From NCBI RefSeq assembly GCF_030409555.1, contig NZ_JAUFPU010000001.1, forward strand, positions 1 through 64,000: a DNA stretch of 64,000 bases, in the 5' to 3' direction. The DNA comes from Chitinimonas viridis. GTDB lineage: Bacteria; Pseudomonadota; Gammaproteobacteria; Burkholderiales; Chitinimonadaceae. Below, piece by piece: positions 26,074 to 37,656 of the stretch (the stretch's first letter is position 1; each line of letters starts with the position of its first letter). The notes beneath the pieces are model-generated. The model made no database searches, was not told where the DNA came from, and was given only the letters and a program-made list of their open reading frames with translations. The translations under genes were made by a program, and so were the position numbers.

Positions 26074-26082
26074 AGCGCCGCA

Positions 26083-27012
26083 CTACGATTGTTTCTTGGG
26101 CCAAACACGCTGGATCAGGGTTACACCCGCCAAAACCACGGCACCCGCAATAACACCTACCAGGCCATCCAGCAGCGTGGGCAATATAAATGCCAGGGGG
26201 CCGGCGCTTAATGCCAGATTCTGGATAGCCACATGCAGGGCATGCACGCCATGCGTCAGAATACCGCCACCTACCAGGAACATGGCCGCTGTACCCACGA
26301 TGGCCAGCGTCTTCATCAAATACGGGGCGGCTATCAGTATCCATTCGCCGAACTTGCGCTGAGCGCTGGCGAAACCACCGGTGCCTTCCTTGCGGCTCAG
26401 GTAGAGGCCACCATCGTCCAGTTTCACGATGCCGGCTACCAAGCCATATACCCCTATAGTCATGATGATGGCGATGCCTGTCAAGACCGCCGCTTGTGTA
26501 ACAAAGGGTTTGTCTGCAACTGTACCCAGTGTGATGGCGATAATTTCTGCCGACAGCACGAAATCGGTACGCACCGCGCCCTTGATCTTTTCCTGCTCCA
26601 GCGCCACCAGATCGACATTCTCGTCGGCTACGGCCTTGATCAGTTCGGCATGGTGAGCCTCGTCCTCTTCCTTGCTGTGCAGGAACTTGTGCGCCACCTT
26701 CTCAAAGCCTTCAAAGCAAAGAAAGGCGCCGCCTATCATCAGCAAGGGGGTAACCAGCCACGGCACGAAGGCGCTGATGGCCAAGGCGGCCGGCACCAGT
26801 ATCACCTTGTTGAGCGTGGAGCCCTTGGCAACCGCCCAGACCACCGGTAGTTCGCGGTCCGCGGCCACCCCAGCCACCTGCTGTGCGTTCAGGGCAAGGT
26901 CGTCACCCAGCACCCCCGAGGTTTTCTTGGCAGCGACTTTGGTCAATATCGCCACATCGTCCAGTATGGTGGCGACATCATCTATCAGGGCAAGCAGGCT
27001 GGAACCGGCCAT
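26083..27012 (-). CDS. DUF808/YedI-type inner-membrane protein
   Basis: A 309-residue integral membrane protein of the DUF808 (YedI) family. The start MAGSSLLALIDDVATILDDVAILTKVAAKKTSGVLGDDLALNAQQV is characteristic. Membrane helices occur near VILVPAALAISAFVPWLVTPLLMIGGAF, AAVLTGIAIIMTIGVYGLVAGIV and GVIAGAVVLAGVTLI. The function is unknown. The ATG at 27012 is the family start. Confidence 0.9.
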   Translation of the reverse strand: MAGSSLLALIDDVATILDDVAILTKVAAKKTSGVLGDDLALNAQQVAGVAADRELPVVWAVAKGSTLNKVILVPAALAISAFVPWLVTPLLMIGGAFLCFEGFEKVAHKFLHSKEEDEAHHAELIKAVADENVDLVALEQEKIKGAVRTDFVLSAEIIAITLGTVADKPFVTQAAVLTGIAIIMTIGVYGLVAGIVKLDDGGLYLSRKEGTGGFASAQRKFGEWILIAAPYLMKTLAIVGTAAMFLVGGGILTHGVHALHVAIQNLALSAGPLAFILPTLLDGLVGVIAGAVVLAGVTLIQRVWPKKQS

Positions 27013-27450
27013 AGCGTACAACTCCTTGTTTTATCTTGAATCTCTATTGCGAAAATCGTTCGCACCATCTGGTCTGCCAAGCTATCCGGGCGGCCCGCAA
27101 GCACATCCAGGGTGCGTATCGCCGCGCATCGTAGCAAGGAGTGGCACACTGTTGTTGTACTTGTCGTATATGAAATATCCCGAACCGATATCAAGCGCAG
27201 GTTTCGGGCATAATCCTCGCGCGTTTCACCCTAGCGGGTGTGACCAAAAACCCCGCTCATGCAACGCAACGTGCAAATGGCCAGTATTGACGAAGCATAT
27301 ACATAATATGTGAGGAAATATTCTCCACCCGCAACGACACAGCAGTTGGCGAGGTTTCCTTGAGTGCCCGTCTACACACGGGCTTGCTCCTTGCCTAGCC
27401 ATGGCCAAGCAGCCCCCTGTCGATTTGGCAGCGATCCGAGGTAAGCCGCT
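27013..27450. other. Divergent regulatory region before the sensor kinase
   Basis: 438 bases separate the divergent DUF808 and histidine kinase genes. A hairpin (TCACCC / GGGTGTGA, about 27226-27243) and a possible -10 (CATAAT, 27209-27214) lie in it. No gene was found. Confidence 0.5.
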
Positions 27451-29547
<2,097 letters not shown>

Positions 29548-29646
29548 CCGTACGTCGCACAAAACCGCCGTACCATCGGTGTAGGATGAATTTCCCGCGT
29601 CAATACGTGTTCCAATCACAGGACGGCGTAAAGACCGGGGAAGGTC

Positions 29647-30324
29647 ATGGACTATGCAGCGTTACAGCGGCGGCCAGGCAAACGACTCCTGAACTTTGGG
29701 TTGGCCGTGTTGCTGCATGTCGTACTGCTGTATGGCCTGATGCATGGTCTGGCAAGGGATGTCGTCAGGTTCATCCAGCCCCCTGTCGAGGCTGAGATCA
29801 TCGAGGCACCCAAGACGCCGCCGCCCGAGGTCGAACCGGTACCCCTGCCTGACATCCAGGCGCCACCACCGCCAAGCGCCTTTATTCCACCGCCAGAGGT
29901 GCGCCTGCCTGCCCCAGTGGACCCACCGGCGAGCATCACCGCTTTCACCACCACACCCCCGCCTGAGCAGGTGGCGCCTATCCGCCCCACCCCGCCTGTC
30001 GTCACCCCACCAGCACCGCCGCCTCCCGTAGCGCGCGAAGCCACGGTCAGTGCTCAGGTGGCCTGCAGCAACTTTACAGCGGTCAAGGAAGGGCTGGGAG
30101 ACAAGTTCGCCGTCATCGCCGATGCGGAAGGCATACAGCAGGCAGAGGTCATGCTGAAGGTGACCGCCCACGGCAACGGCCAGATCGGTGAGGTCGTCGT
30201 ACAGTCATCCAGCAACCAATCGGTCGCCAAACTGGCCCGCAGCGCTGTGCGCAGGCTGCAGTGCAATACCGGCGGGCAGACCGTACAGGTGCTGGTGCCG
30301 TTTTCTTTCAAGCTGGAAGACTAG
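29647..30324 (+). CDS. TonB-family energy transducer-like protein
   Basis: A 225-residue inner-membrane-anchored protein. One helix (LLNFGLAVLLHVVLLYGLMHG, from residue 14) is followed by a long proline-rich periplasmic spacer with many P-P-P runs. Residues about 130-225 form a TonB C-terminal-like beta domain (AQVACSNFTAVKEGL, TVQVLVPFSFKLED). No exbB/exbD gene is adjacent. GGGGAAGG precedes the ATG. A role in energising an outer-membrane receptor is inferred from the family. Confidence 0.82.
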   Translation: MDYAALQRRPGKRLLNFGLAVLLHVVLLYGLMHGLARDVVRFIQPPVEAEIIEAPKTPPPEVEPVPLPDIQAPPPPSAFIPPPEVRLPAPVDPPASITAFTTTPPPEQVAPIRPTPPVVTPPAPPPPVAREATVSAQVACSNFTAVKEGLGDKFAVIADAEGIQQAEVMLKVTAHGNGQIGEVVVQSSSNQSVAKLARSAVRRLQCNTGGQTVQVLVPFSFKLED

Positions 30325-30379
30325 CGGGCGCGGGGCACAAGAAACTGGCAGCGCCGTGCCCATTGATCACACATAGCGA

Positions 30380-31393
30380 TCAGGATTTATCCGGCACAAA
30401 TCGCGCCAGCAAGGGCGCAAAACGCTCGGGCCAGCTTTGCAACTGGCTGGCATCGCCGTTGATCAAGCGCCGCAGAAAAGCCAGCGATAGCGCCTGTGTG
30501 GCTTCCTTGATCCTGGGGTTGAGGAAGATGCCACCGGCCTCCTTCCGATCGGTAAAGATGTTGTGGGAGCCCCCTTCAAATACCGCCAGCAGCTTCTGGC
30601 CACCACCCGTGGCATCGAACAGGGCGACCCTGTCTTCGGCATCGGAGTAATAACCCGGAATGCGTATCACATCTTCGGTATTGGTGATGTGCAAGGTCGG
30701 TATCTCTATGCCGCCCACGATACCGGCGGCGTCCTTCTCGCCATGAAATGGCGGGGCCGACAGCAGTATGGCCGCCTTGATGCGTGGCTCACGCAGATTC
30801 AGCTTCTTGCCACCACGCTCCACCTTGGCACCCGCCAGCAGCAGCGAGGTATTGGCGCCGTAGGAATGGCCGGCCGCCACGATATGCTGCGGGTTGATCA
30901 ACGGGCCCAATTCGCCATCGGCCAACACACTATCTAGCGCAAAGCGCACATCGGCCACCCTGGCCAAGGCTTCGCTTTCATTGGCCGCCTCATGCAGGCG
31001 GGACAACAGGGTAAAGGTGTTGCCAAACCAGATTTCCCTGTCGCTGCCCACATGCTGTACATGCAGGCTGGCATAGCCCTGGCTTGCCCAGTAACGCCCC
31101 AGGTAGCTATACCCCCGGCGCGAGCCCCCCATGCCGTGCGAGAACAACACCAGCGGCACCGGTTGCTCGGCACTGGCCTGCCGGGGCAGATAGAGCCGCA
31201 CCGGCACGGCACGCTGGCGCGCGTCATCTTGCCAGTCCATGTCCAGTACCTGATAGGGCAGCTCCTCTGCCTGTACGGTGGGCGGCACCGATACGGATGC
31301 AGGTTCGCCCGCCTGCACGGGCGCCACCCCTACCAGCAACAAGGCCGCCAGGGCCAGGCCCCGAGCTTGGATCAGACAGGTATCAATCGACAT
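30380..31393 (-). CDS. Secreted alpha/beta hydrolase (lipase or acetylhydrolase type)
   Basis: A 337-residue hydrolase. A signal peptide (MSIDTCLIQARGLALAALLL...PVQA) precedes the domain. Pieces visible are FSHGMGGSRRGYSYLGRYWASQGY (oxyanion HGMGG), the nucleophile elbow AAGHSYGANTS, and the acid and His region FEGGSHNIFTD. It resembles platelet-activating-factor acetylhydrolase and chlorophyllase-like families. An ATG at 31393 is preferred over 31423. It is convergent with the TonB-like gene. Confidence 0.83.
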   Translation of the reverse strand: MSIDTCLIQARGLALAALLLVGVAPVQAGEPASVSVPPTVQAEELPYQVLDMDWQDDARQRAVPVRLYLPRQASAEQPVPLVLFSHGMGGSRRGYSYLGRYWASQGYASLHVQHVGSDREIWFGNTFTLLSRLHEAANESEALARVADVRFALDSVLADGELGPLINPQHIVAAGHSYGANTSLLLAGAKVERGGKKLNLREPRIKAAILLSAPPFHGEKDAAGIVGGIEIPTLHITNTEDVIRIPGYYSDAEDRVALFDATGGGQKLLAVFEGGSHNIFTDRKEAGGIFLNPRIKEATQALSLAFLRRLINGDASQLQSWPERFAPLLARFVPDKS

Positions 31394-31499
31394 GGTGTGT
31401 TTCCATAAACAAGGCCAGCTCACCTACGGCCAGGGCACTGCCCTGGGTCGCCTCCGCCTGCATGGCAGGCCTCAATAGACGGCCTAGGTGGCGCAGGGT

Positions 31500-32342
31500 T
31501 CAACTTGCCACACCCAATAGCACGGCGCACAGGCCATACCCCTCGCGCAAGGTGGCCATGCGCAGGTTTTCGGTCAAGGCCAGCAGATCGGTGGCCAGGC
31601 TGCCCAGCGCATCGTCATCCGGCGCCAATACCAGGTTGGCGCCGGCATCCAGGCATTGCTCCAGCACCAGCGAGGTCTCGTCGCGCAATACCGCAACCGC
31701 CTCATCCGGCTCCAGTTCGCCCGCCCTATGGCGCTCCAGCACTTGTCCGGCAGCCTGCACAATCGGTTCCAGCTGGTGGAACCAGCCATCAAACTCAGCC
31801 AGGCAGGCCACCCCCAGTACCAGCGGCCGATAGTGCCCCAGCGTAGTCTCGAATCTTCGCAATGCCGTCAGGTGACCTTGCAAGGCCGACGGCAAGGTAG
31901 CGATATCAAAGCCGTCCAGGATGGATCCCCCGTCCTCGTCATCGCCTTCCGAGTCCGCCTCCCGCGTTATCTGCACACCGGCCTTCATGGCTACCGGGCT
32001 GAGGCGGAAATCCTGCGCCACGCCGCTCTCCTCCCAGACACCGGTGAAATAATGGCTACCATCCTTGCGCGATTTGATCTGGCCGGTCAGGGTGAAGATC
32101 ACCACCTGGGTAAACTTCTCGCCACTACCCTTGGGCGAAAACACCGTGTATTCGCCCCCCACCGATTGCACGCCCTCGCGCAGGGCAATCTCGAACGATC
32201 CGGCATAGCGGCCACCCTCCTCCGTCTCACCAGAGTAGTTGACCACCATGGTGTCGCCCTTGTAGCTGACCTTGTCTGCCACGCTGCGGACGTCGTCCCA
32301 TTCGGGGCTGTTCGCCACCCACAATAATTCATGTTGCTTCAT
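31500..32342 (-). CDS. Hypothetical protein, last gene of the SWIM-MoxR-VWA operon
   Basis: A 280-residue protein of unknown function. Residues 1-115 look beta-rich (MVVNYSGETEEGGRYAGSFEIAL, FTQVVIFTLTGQIKSRKDGSHYFTG) and residues 150-280 helical with acidic patches. The N-terminal half might be a lipocalin-like or immunoglobulin-type barrel, but no family can be named with confidence. It is 65 bases after the VWA gene stop and reads in the same direction. There is no signal peptide. Confidence 0.78.
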   Translation of the reverse strand: MKQHELLWVANSPEWDDVRSVADKVSYKGDTMVVNYSGETEEGGRYAGSFEIALREGVQSVGGEYTVFSPKGSGEKFTQVVIFTLTGQIKSRKDGSHYFTGVWEESGVAQDFRLSPVAMKAGVQITREADSEGDDEDGGSILDGFDIATLPSALQGHLTALRRFETTLGHYRPLVLGVACLAEFDGWFHQLEPIVQAAGQVLERHRAGELEPDEAVAVLRDETSLVLEQCLDAGANLVLAPDDDALGSLATDLLALTENLRMATLREGYGLCAVLLGVAS

Positions 32343-32407
32343 GGTTCTCTTTCATAACAGGCACCAGGCCCCGACGGTTGCAAAGGCAAGCCCTGTAACC
32401 AGTTTAA

Positions 32408-33583
32408 TCAAGCGACTGTATCTGTCGCAGCCCGATTGGTGACAAAACCCTGTTTTGCCGCCCAAAGGCCGACATCCTGCTTTTGTATGGCCGCAGCCAT
32501 CAAGGCCGGAAACTGATCCGGCGTGCAGGCAAAACTGGGGATATCCAGCGCAGCAAAGCGCGCGGCATTCTGGTGGTCGTAACCTGGTGCACCGTCATCG
32601 CTCAGGGCCAGCAGGCAGATAACATTCACGCCAGCCGCCTTGAGCGCAGCGGCACGCTGCAGCATCTGCGCCTGGTTGCCGCCCTCGTACAGATCGGTTA
32701 TCAGTACCAGTATGGTTTTCTCCGGCCGGTCTATCACCTGCTGGCAGTAGCCCAGCGCCAGATTGATATCGGTACCGCCACCCAGTTGCACGCCAAACAG
32801 CAGTTCCACCGGGTCTTCTGCCGTATCGGTCAGATCCACCACCTGGGTGTCGAACACCACCATGCGGGTACGCACAGACTTGAGCGAGGCCATCACCGCA
32901 GCAAAAATACCGGCATAGACCAGCGATGCCGCCATGGAACCACTCTGATCCACGCACAGCACCACATCTCGCAACGCACTGCGCTTGCGGCCGTAGCCTA
33001 TCAACTTCTCGGCTACCACCGTGCACTGCGCTGGCAGATAGCGGCTGAGGTTGGCCTGTATGGTGCGATGCCAGTCGATTTCGCTGAGCCGTGGCCTAGT
33101 GTTGCGCTCTGCCTTGTTAAGGCTGCCGGCGATGGCCTGCCGCATGGGCTCCTTCAAGCGCTTTTCCAGTTCGTCCACCACCCGGCGAACAACCTGGCGA
33201 GCGGTATCCCGCGTCCTGGCCGGCAGTACCCGCGACAGCGAAACCAGGCTGGCCACCAGGTGCACATCGGGCTCCACGGCTTCCAGCAGCTCTGGCTCCA
33301 GCAGCATCTTCTGCAGGTTCAGCCGGGTCAGGGCGTCCTGCTGCATCACCTGCACTACGGCGGTGGGGAAGAAATCACGGATATCACCCAACCAGCGTGC
33401 CACATTCGGGCAGGATGCTCCCAGGCCACCCGCACGCGGTGCATCGTACAGCGCCTCCAGCGCGGCATCGGCACGCAGCAGCTCAGGCGAGAGCGCCGCA
33501 GCACAGCTATCCTGTGCCGCATCGCCCAGCACCAGGCGCCAGCGCTGCATGCGGTCGGTGGCCAGCAAGCTATTCTGTGTCAT
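32408..33583 (-). CDS. VWA domain protein of the CoxE/MoxR-partner type
   Basis: A 391-residue protein. The von Willebrand A domain (about residues 205-380) has the metal-binding MIDAS D-x-S-x-S as VLCVDQSGSMAAS, the T of the site in QLGGGTDINLA, and the Asp in LITDLYEGGN. An N-terminal helical region (about 1-200) is typical of CoxE-like MoxR partners. The start is coupled to the DUF5682 stop by ATGA, with AGGAG upstream. It probably works with the AAA protein at 36553. Confidence 0.88.
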   Translation of the reverse strand: MTQNSLLATDRMQRWRLVLGDAAQDSCAAALSPELLRADAALEALYDAPRAGGLGASCPNVARWLGDIRDFFPTAVVQVMQQDALTRLNLQKMLLEPELLEAVEPDVHLVASLVSLSRVLPARTRDTARQVVRRVVDELEKRLKEPMRQAIAGSLNKAERNTRPRLSEIDWHRTIQANLSRYLPAQCTVVAEKLIGYGRKRSALRDVVLCVDQSGSMAASLVYAGIFAAVMASLKSVRTRMVVFDTQVVDLTDTAEDPVELLFGVQLGGGTDINLALGYCQQVIDRPEKTILVLITDLYEGGNQAQMLQRAAALKAAGVNVICLLALSDDGAPGYDHQNAARFAALDIPSFACTPDQFPALMAAAIQKQDVGLWAAKQGFVTNRAATDTVA

Positions 33584-35817
33584 TGTGTCGTCTCCTTGGC
33601 AGTGCCCAGCACGGCAGCCAGCACGGGCAACACCATGGCCGCCCGCTCTCCATCCAGCTCGGCGCTGGCCGCAACCCTGGCCTGCGGCCCGCCCAGATGC
33701 TTCAGCTTGTCACCCATTTGCCGGCGTTCAGCCAGGGTGAAGCCCGAGAATGCCCGCCTGAGCAAGGGCAGCCGTTCAATGAATACCTCGTCGCCCAGAC
33801 CCGTCAGCCAACTGTCCATGGCCTGCCATAGCGCATCATGCTGCAGCAACAACAGCCCGCTGCCGCGCAACACCCCCGCCAGCCACCCGGTAGACTGCGC
33901 CGGCGGCATGCTGGGCGCCAGCGCCAGCCTGGCCTGCTGGGCCAGTTGCGCCGCATCAATGCGCTGCCGATCAAACGCCAGCCGCAAGGCATAGCCCTGC
34001 ACGGCAGGTGCCGCACTATCCTGCCCGGCCAGTACCTGCAGGCAATCCAGCCAGTCATCGCGCAGCAGGGGGTCGTCCAGTGTGTCGATGGCGGCCTGCA
34101 TCATCCCCATACGCTCCACCAGCACCTCGGCCGCCGCCTCATCCAGCTGGGTCGCTGCGGCGCCCAGGCCTACCGTTACCCGTTCCACCAGCGTGGTAAT
34201 GATGGGCAGCACACTGGCGGCTTCGGTCCCCCGCACATCGCCATAGCGCGCCACCCGCACCAGGGGTGGCAAGGCATCCATCAGGTGCCCCAGGTCAGCA
34301 GCCACAGCCGCCTGGTTCTGCACCGCTGCAAGCAGTACCGATGCCGCCACGGGCAGCTTGGCCAGCATTGCCACGTCCAGCATACCGGTCAGCTCGGGCA
34401 GGTGCCGGCTCTGTCCTGCCCGCTCAGACAACTGACGGCTGGCGGCCAGCGCCAGCGTGTTGCCATAGCGGCTGGCCGCAATCAATGCCACCACCATGTC
34501 GGGCGACCAGCGCAAGTCCCAGGATTCCCGGAAGGTACCCGTGCGGTTGCTGTCTGCCAGTGGCTTGCCCCAGCCCACATCCAGCACGTTCAATCGGTGC
34601 AGCAGGCAACTGCGGTGCCGGCCGCTTTCCTCGCGCAGATCCAGCTCCAGCCGCTTGTTTTCGGTGCTAGGCTTCAGCCGCAAACGCTTCTGTTCGGCTT
34701 CCAGGTCGCGCAGCAGCGGCGCATCGATGCAGCCCTCCGGTACGCTGCCCAGATGGTCGCCCACTTCCAGCTGCTGCCGTATCAACGCCATGGGCAGGGG
34801 GTCGCCATGACACAGTACCGTCAGCATGGCCTCCTGTTGTTCGGCCAAGCCCGGCAAAGGCAGGTCGCGCAGGGCGGCCAGCGCCTCACTCAGCCGTACC
34901 GTCTCTATCACACTGGCCGAAGAGGCATCGAGCCCGGCCTCGCGCAGCAGGCGTGCAGCCCGTGTCACCCAACGCTCGCTCGTGCCTTCAGCACACTGCC
35001 ACAGATGGCGATACCACCCCGGCGAACTCACCCCGGCGCCATAGCCGCTGGCATAGGCCAGCCTGTCGTCGCTCCAGGGAACCCAGGTCGCCGCAGTACG
35101 GGTCTTGGGTAAACCCTTCAACAACGCCATATCGGCCTTGGCGGTGGCCACCTGGCACAGCGCCGGTACGTGCCAGGCCCCGCATACCACGGCAATCCGC
35201 TGGTAGCCGGCCTTTTGCGCCTCCCGCACCCGGCCGCGCATATGGGCCTCACGGCGCGCCTCGCGCAGGTCAGGCGCCGGTGCATGTTCGCGCAACGCAG
35301 TCATGGCCTCGGCAATGGCGGCAAACATTTGGCTGGCATCACGCCGTTGCTCTATCTCCACTTCCCACCACAGCTCGTGGTCCTCATAGCCGGCCGCGCG
35401 CGACAGCTCGCCTATCGGGTCCATGCGCCACGCGGCCAGGGTCTCGTCTGGTGCGTCCCCCTCCTCGTCGGTGTCGGCCGCCTGCTCTGCCGCCATGGCC
35501 TGGGCAAAGCCGTGGGTTGCCGGCAGATCAATGAACCACAGCGGTACACCGGCCTGTTGGGCATGCTGTATGGCCTGCCACTCGGGCGAGAACAGCGAAA
35601 ATGGGTAGAACACCCCATGCTGGGGCGCTTCAGTGGGGTAGATCAGCAATGCCACCGGCGGTTGCATGGCCGGGTCAGCCGACAGGCCGACTATGCCATC
35701 GGCCTCGGGCGGCCCTTCCAGCAGGATGATGTCAGGAGCAAGCGCCACCAGGGCCTGCTGCAAGGCGCGGGCGCAACCCGGGCCATGGTGGCGGATGCCG
35801 AAATAGCTGACGCTCAT
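33580..35817 (-). CDS. DUF5682 family protein
   Basis: A 745-residue protein. The N-terminal part (SVSYFGIRHHGPGCARALQQ, IILLEGPPEADGIV, and later VVCGAWHVPALC near residue 215) has the conserved His-x-His, Glu and G-A-x-H pattern seen in TraB/ChaN/EreA-like hydrolase-fold proteins, so an enzyme core is plausible. The remaining 500 residues are helical repeats. The ATG at 35817 overlaps the preceding stop by one base (TGATG). The function is unknown. Confidence 0.8.
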   Translation of the reverse strand: MSVSYFGIRHHGPGCARALQQALVALAPDIILLEGPPEADGIVGLSADPAMQPPVALLIYPTEAPQHGVFYPFSLFSPEWQAIQHAQQAGVPLWFIDLPATHGFAQAMAAEQAADTDEEGDAPDETLAAWRMDPIGELSRAAGYEDHELWWEVEIEQRRDASQMFAAIAEAMTALREHAPAPDLREARREAHMRGRVREAQKAGYQRIAVVCGAWHVPALCQVATAKADMALLKGLPKTRTAATWVPWSDDRLAYASGYGAGVSSPGWYRHLWQCAEGTSERWVTRAARLLREAGLDASSASVIETVRLSEALAALRDLPLPGLAEQQEAMLTVLCHGDPLPMALIRQQLEVGDHLGSVPEGCIDAPLLRDLEAEQKRLRLKPSTENKRLELDLREESGRHRSCLLHRLNVLDVGWGKPLADSNRTGTFRESWDLRWSPDMVVALIAASRYGNTLALAASRQLSERAGQSRHLPELTGMLDVAMLAKLPVAASVLLAAVQNQAAVAADLGHLMDALPPLVRVARYGDVRGTEAASVLPIITTLVERVTVGLGAAATQLDEAAAEVLVERMGMMQAAIDTLDDPLLRDDWLDCLQVLAGQDSAAPAVQGYALRLAFDRQRIDAAQLAQQARLALAPSMPPAQSTGWLAGVLRGSGLLLLQHDALWQAMDSWLTGLGDEVFIERLPLLRRAFSGFTLAERRQMGDKLKHLGGPQARVAASAELDGERAAMVLPVLAAVLGTAKETTQ

Positions 35818-36542
35818 CAGTCCCACTCCGGCAAGGGTGCCAGCGGCAACACGGCCAGGTCGATATGTACCCCTGTCAGCGCACCGCTTGCGTCATAGCT
35901 GCCCACCACGGCATAGGTGCCATCGCCCCAGCCCGAATGGGCCAGTATCAGGTTCTCGCCATCCGTGGCACCAGGCAGAATGATATTGGCCAGGCCGGCC
36001 TGCAAATGGCTCGGCTCGTCCATGCGGGCAAACCAGGCATCGGCTTGGCCGTTATCGAACAGCTCGTCCTGCCAATCCATTTCGTCCGGGTCTGGCATCA
36101 GCCTGGCCACCGCATCGGCATCGACAAAGCCCACTTTGCCCGAATCCACCGGAACCCCGACAAATTCATGCCCGCCCAGCAAGGGCGCCGTGACACCGGG
36201 CGCCACGGGCGTCAGAAAACGCCAGCCCACAGCAGGCTGCGCGCTGAGCAGCAGCGACAAATAGCATTCACGCAGATGGGAGCCATCCTGCGCCTCGCTG
36301 ATATCAGCCACGGTAGCCACTACCGGGTAGCAGCCCGGCGGCAGTTGCAGCTCCGGATTACCCTGCCATTGCAGCGTCACGAAGGGGTCGCACGGCACCA
36401 GCCTGCCCTGTTTGAGCCACAGCTCGCCGCAGGGCACAGTGTGCAGGCGATAGCGTATGGGCTTGTCGTCCACGGTCCAGGCAAAGTCGCCTTCGGCCAA
36501 GGCCATCCAGCGATCCGGATAGATGGGGTGCAGATAGCTCAT
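35817..36542 (-). CDS. DUF4241 family protein
   Basis: A 241-residue protein whose C-terminal part (SGWGDGTYAVVGSYDASGALTGVHIDLAVLPLAP) matches the conserved GDGxYxVxxxYDxxG signature of DUF4241, which is also found in immunity or polymorphic-toxin settings. It sits between the MoxR and DUF5682 genes, an insertion that many such operons lack. The ATG at 36542 is preferred over 36596. Its role is unknown. Confidence 0.75.
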   Translation of the reverse strand: MSYLHPIYPDRWMALAEGDFAWTVDDKPIRYRLHTVPCGELWLKQGRLVPCDPFVTLQWQGNPELQLPPGCYPVVATVADISEAQDGSHLRECYLSLLLSAQPAVGWRFLTPVAPGVTAPLLGGHEFVGVPVDSGKVGFVDADAVARLMPDPDEMDWQDELFDNGQADAWFARMDEPSHLQAGLANIILPGATDGENLILAHSGWGDGTYAVVGSYDASGALTGVHIDLAVLPLAPLPEWD

Positions 36543-36552
36543 CCAACTACCC

Positions 36553-37656
36553 CTACACCACGTCCATACAGGCGCGGTAGAGATCCTTCCAGCCATCGCG
36601 CTCGCGCGCCACTGTTTTGAGGTACTCCAGCCAGACCAGCTTGTCCTGTACCGGGTCCTTGACGATGGCCCCCGTCAGGCTGGCGGCCAGATCAGCGGCT
36701 CGCAATACGCCGTCGCTGTAATAGCCTGCCACCGCCATGCCATGGCCCAGTACCGAGATCGCTTCGGCGGTCGAGAGACTGCCGCTGGGCGACTTCAGCT
36801 TGGTCTTGCCATCCTCGGTCAGGCCGCTGCGTAGCTCGCGGAACACCGCAACCACCCGGCGCACCTCCTCAAGCGCGGGCTTCTCCGCAGGCAGCTCCAA
36901 TGCGCGTCCCAATTCGGCTACCCGGCGGCTGACGATGGCCACCTCTTCGTCAAAGGTCTCCGGGGTCGGCAAGATCACGGTATTGAAACGCCGCATCAAG
37001 GCCGAGGACATTTCGTTCACTCCCTTGTCGCGGTTATTGGCGGTGGCGATCACATTGAAGCCACGGCGTGCCTGTACCTCTATACCCAGCTCAGGCACGG
37101 GCAAGGTTTTTTCCGACAACAGGGTAATCAGGGTGTCCTGCACTTCGCTGGGCACCCGTGTCATTTCCTCCAGCCGCGCCAGCTTGCCGTCACGCATGGC
37201 CTTGAGCATGGGGCTGGCTACCAGGGCACCTTCCGACGGGCCTTCGGCCAGCAGGCGGGCGTAGTTCCAGCCATAACGCAGTGCCGACTCATCAGTGCCT
37301 GCCGTACCTTGTATCAGCAGGCTGGAATCACCACTGATGGCCGCCGCCAGATGCTCCGATACCCAGCTCTTGGCCGTACCCGGAACGCCATATAGCAATA
37401 GCGCACGGTCGGTTGCCAGGGTGGCCACGGCAATCTCGATCAACCGTGGACTGCCGATGTACTTGGGGCTGACCTGGAAGCCATTTTCCAGCGTACCCCC
37501 CAGCAGGTAGGTCTTAACCGCCCAGGGCGACAGCAGCCAATTGCCTGGGCGCGGTTTCTTGTCCTGGCTGGCCAGCTCGGCCAGCTCCTCGGCAAACTGT
37601 TGCTCGGCGTGCTGGCGCAGCACGGCATTCAGGCTATTGGACGCAGGTGCGTTCAT
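36553..37656 (-). CDS. MoxR-family AAA+ ATPase of the SWIM-VWA operon
   Basis: A 367-residue AAA+ ATPase. Walker A is LLYGVPGTAKSWVS (about residue 87), with Ala in place of the second Gly of GxxGxGKS. Walker B is unusual: GKLARLEEMTRVPSEVQD has LEEM where most AAA proteins have DE. Sensor 1 is NVIATANNRDKGVNEMSSALMRRF. It is probably the motor of the complex encoded here. Its ATG overlaps the DUF5691 stop (ATGA), after AAGGAG. Confidence 0.87.
   Translation of the reverse strand: MNAPASNSLNAVLRQHAEQQFAEELAELASQDKKPRPGNWLLSPWAVKTYLLGGTLENGFQVSPKYIGSPRLIEIAVATLATDRALLLYGVPGTAKSWVSEHLAAAISGDSSLLIQGTAGTDESALRYGWNYARLLAEGPSEGALVASPMLKAMRDGKLARLEEMTRVPSEVQDTLITLLSEKTLPVPELGIEVQARRGFNVIATANNRDKGVNEMSSALMRRFNTVILPTPETFDEEVAIVSRRVAELGRALELPAEKPALEEVRRVVAVFRELRSGLTEDGKTKLKSPSGSLSTAEAISVLGHGMAVAGYYSDGVLRAADLAASLTGAIVKDPVQDKLVWLEYLKTVARERDGWKDLYRACMDVV

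Noticed and set aside
33838-35112. 424-residue plus-strand ORF
   Set aside because: Antisense shadow of the DUF5682 gene, His/Gln-rich composition.
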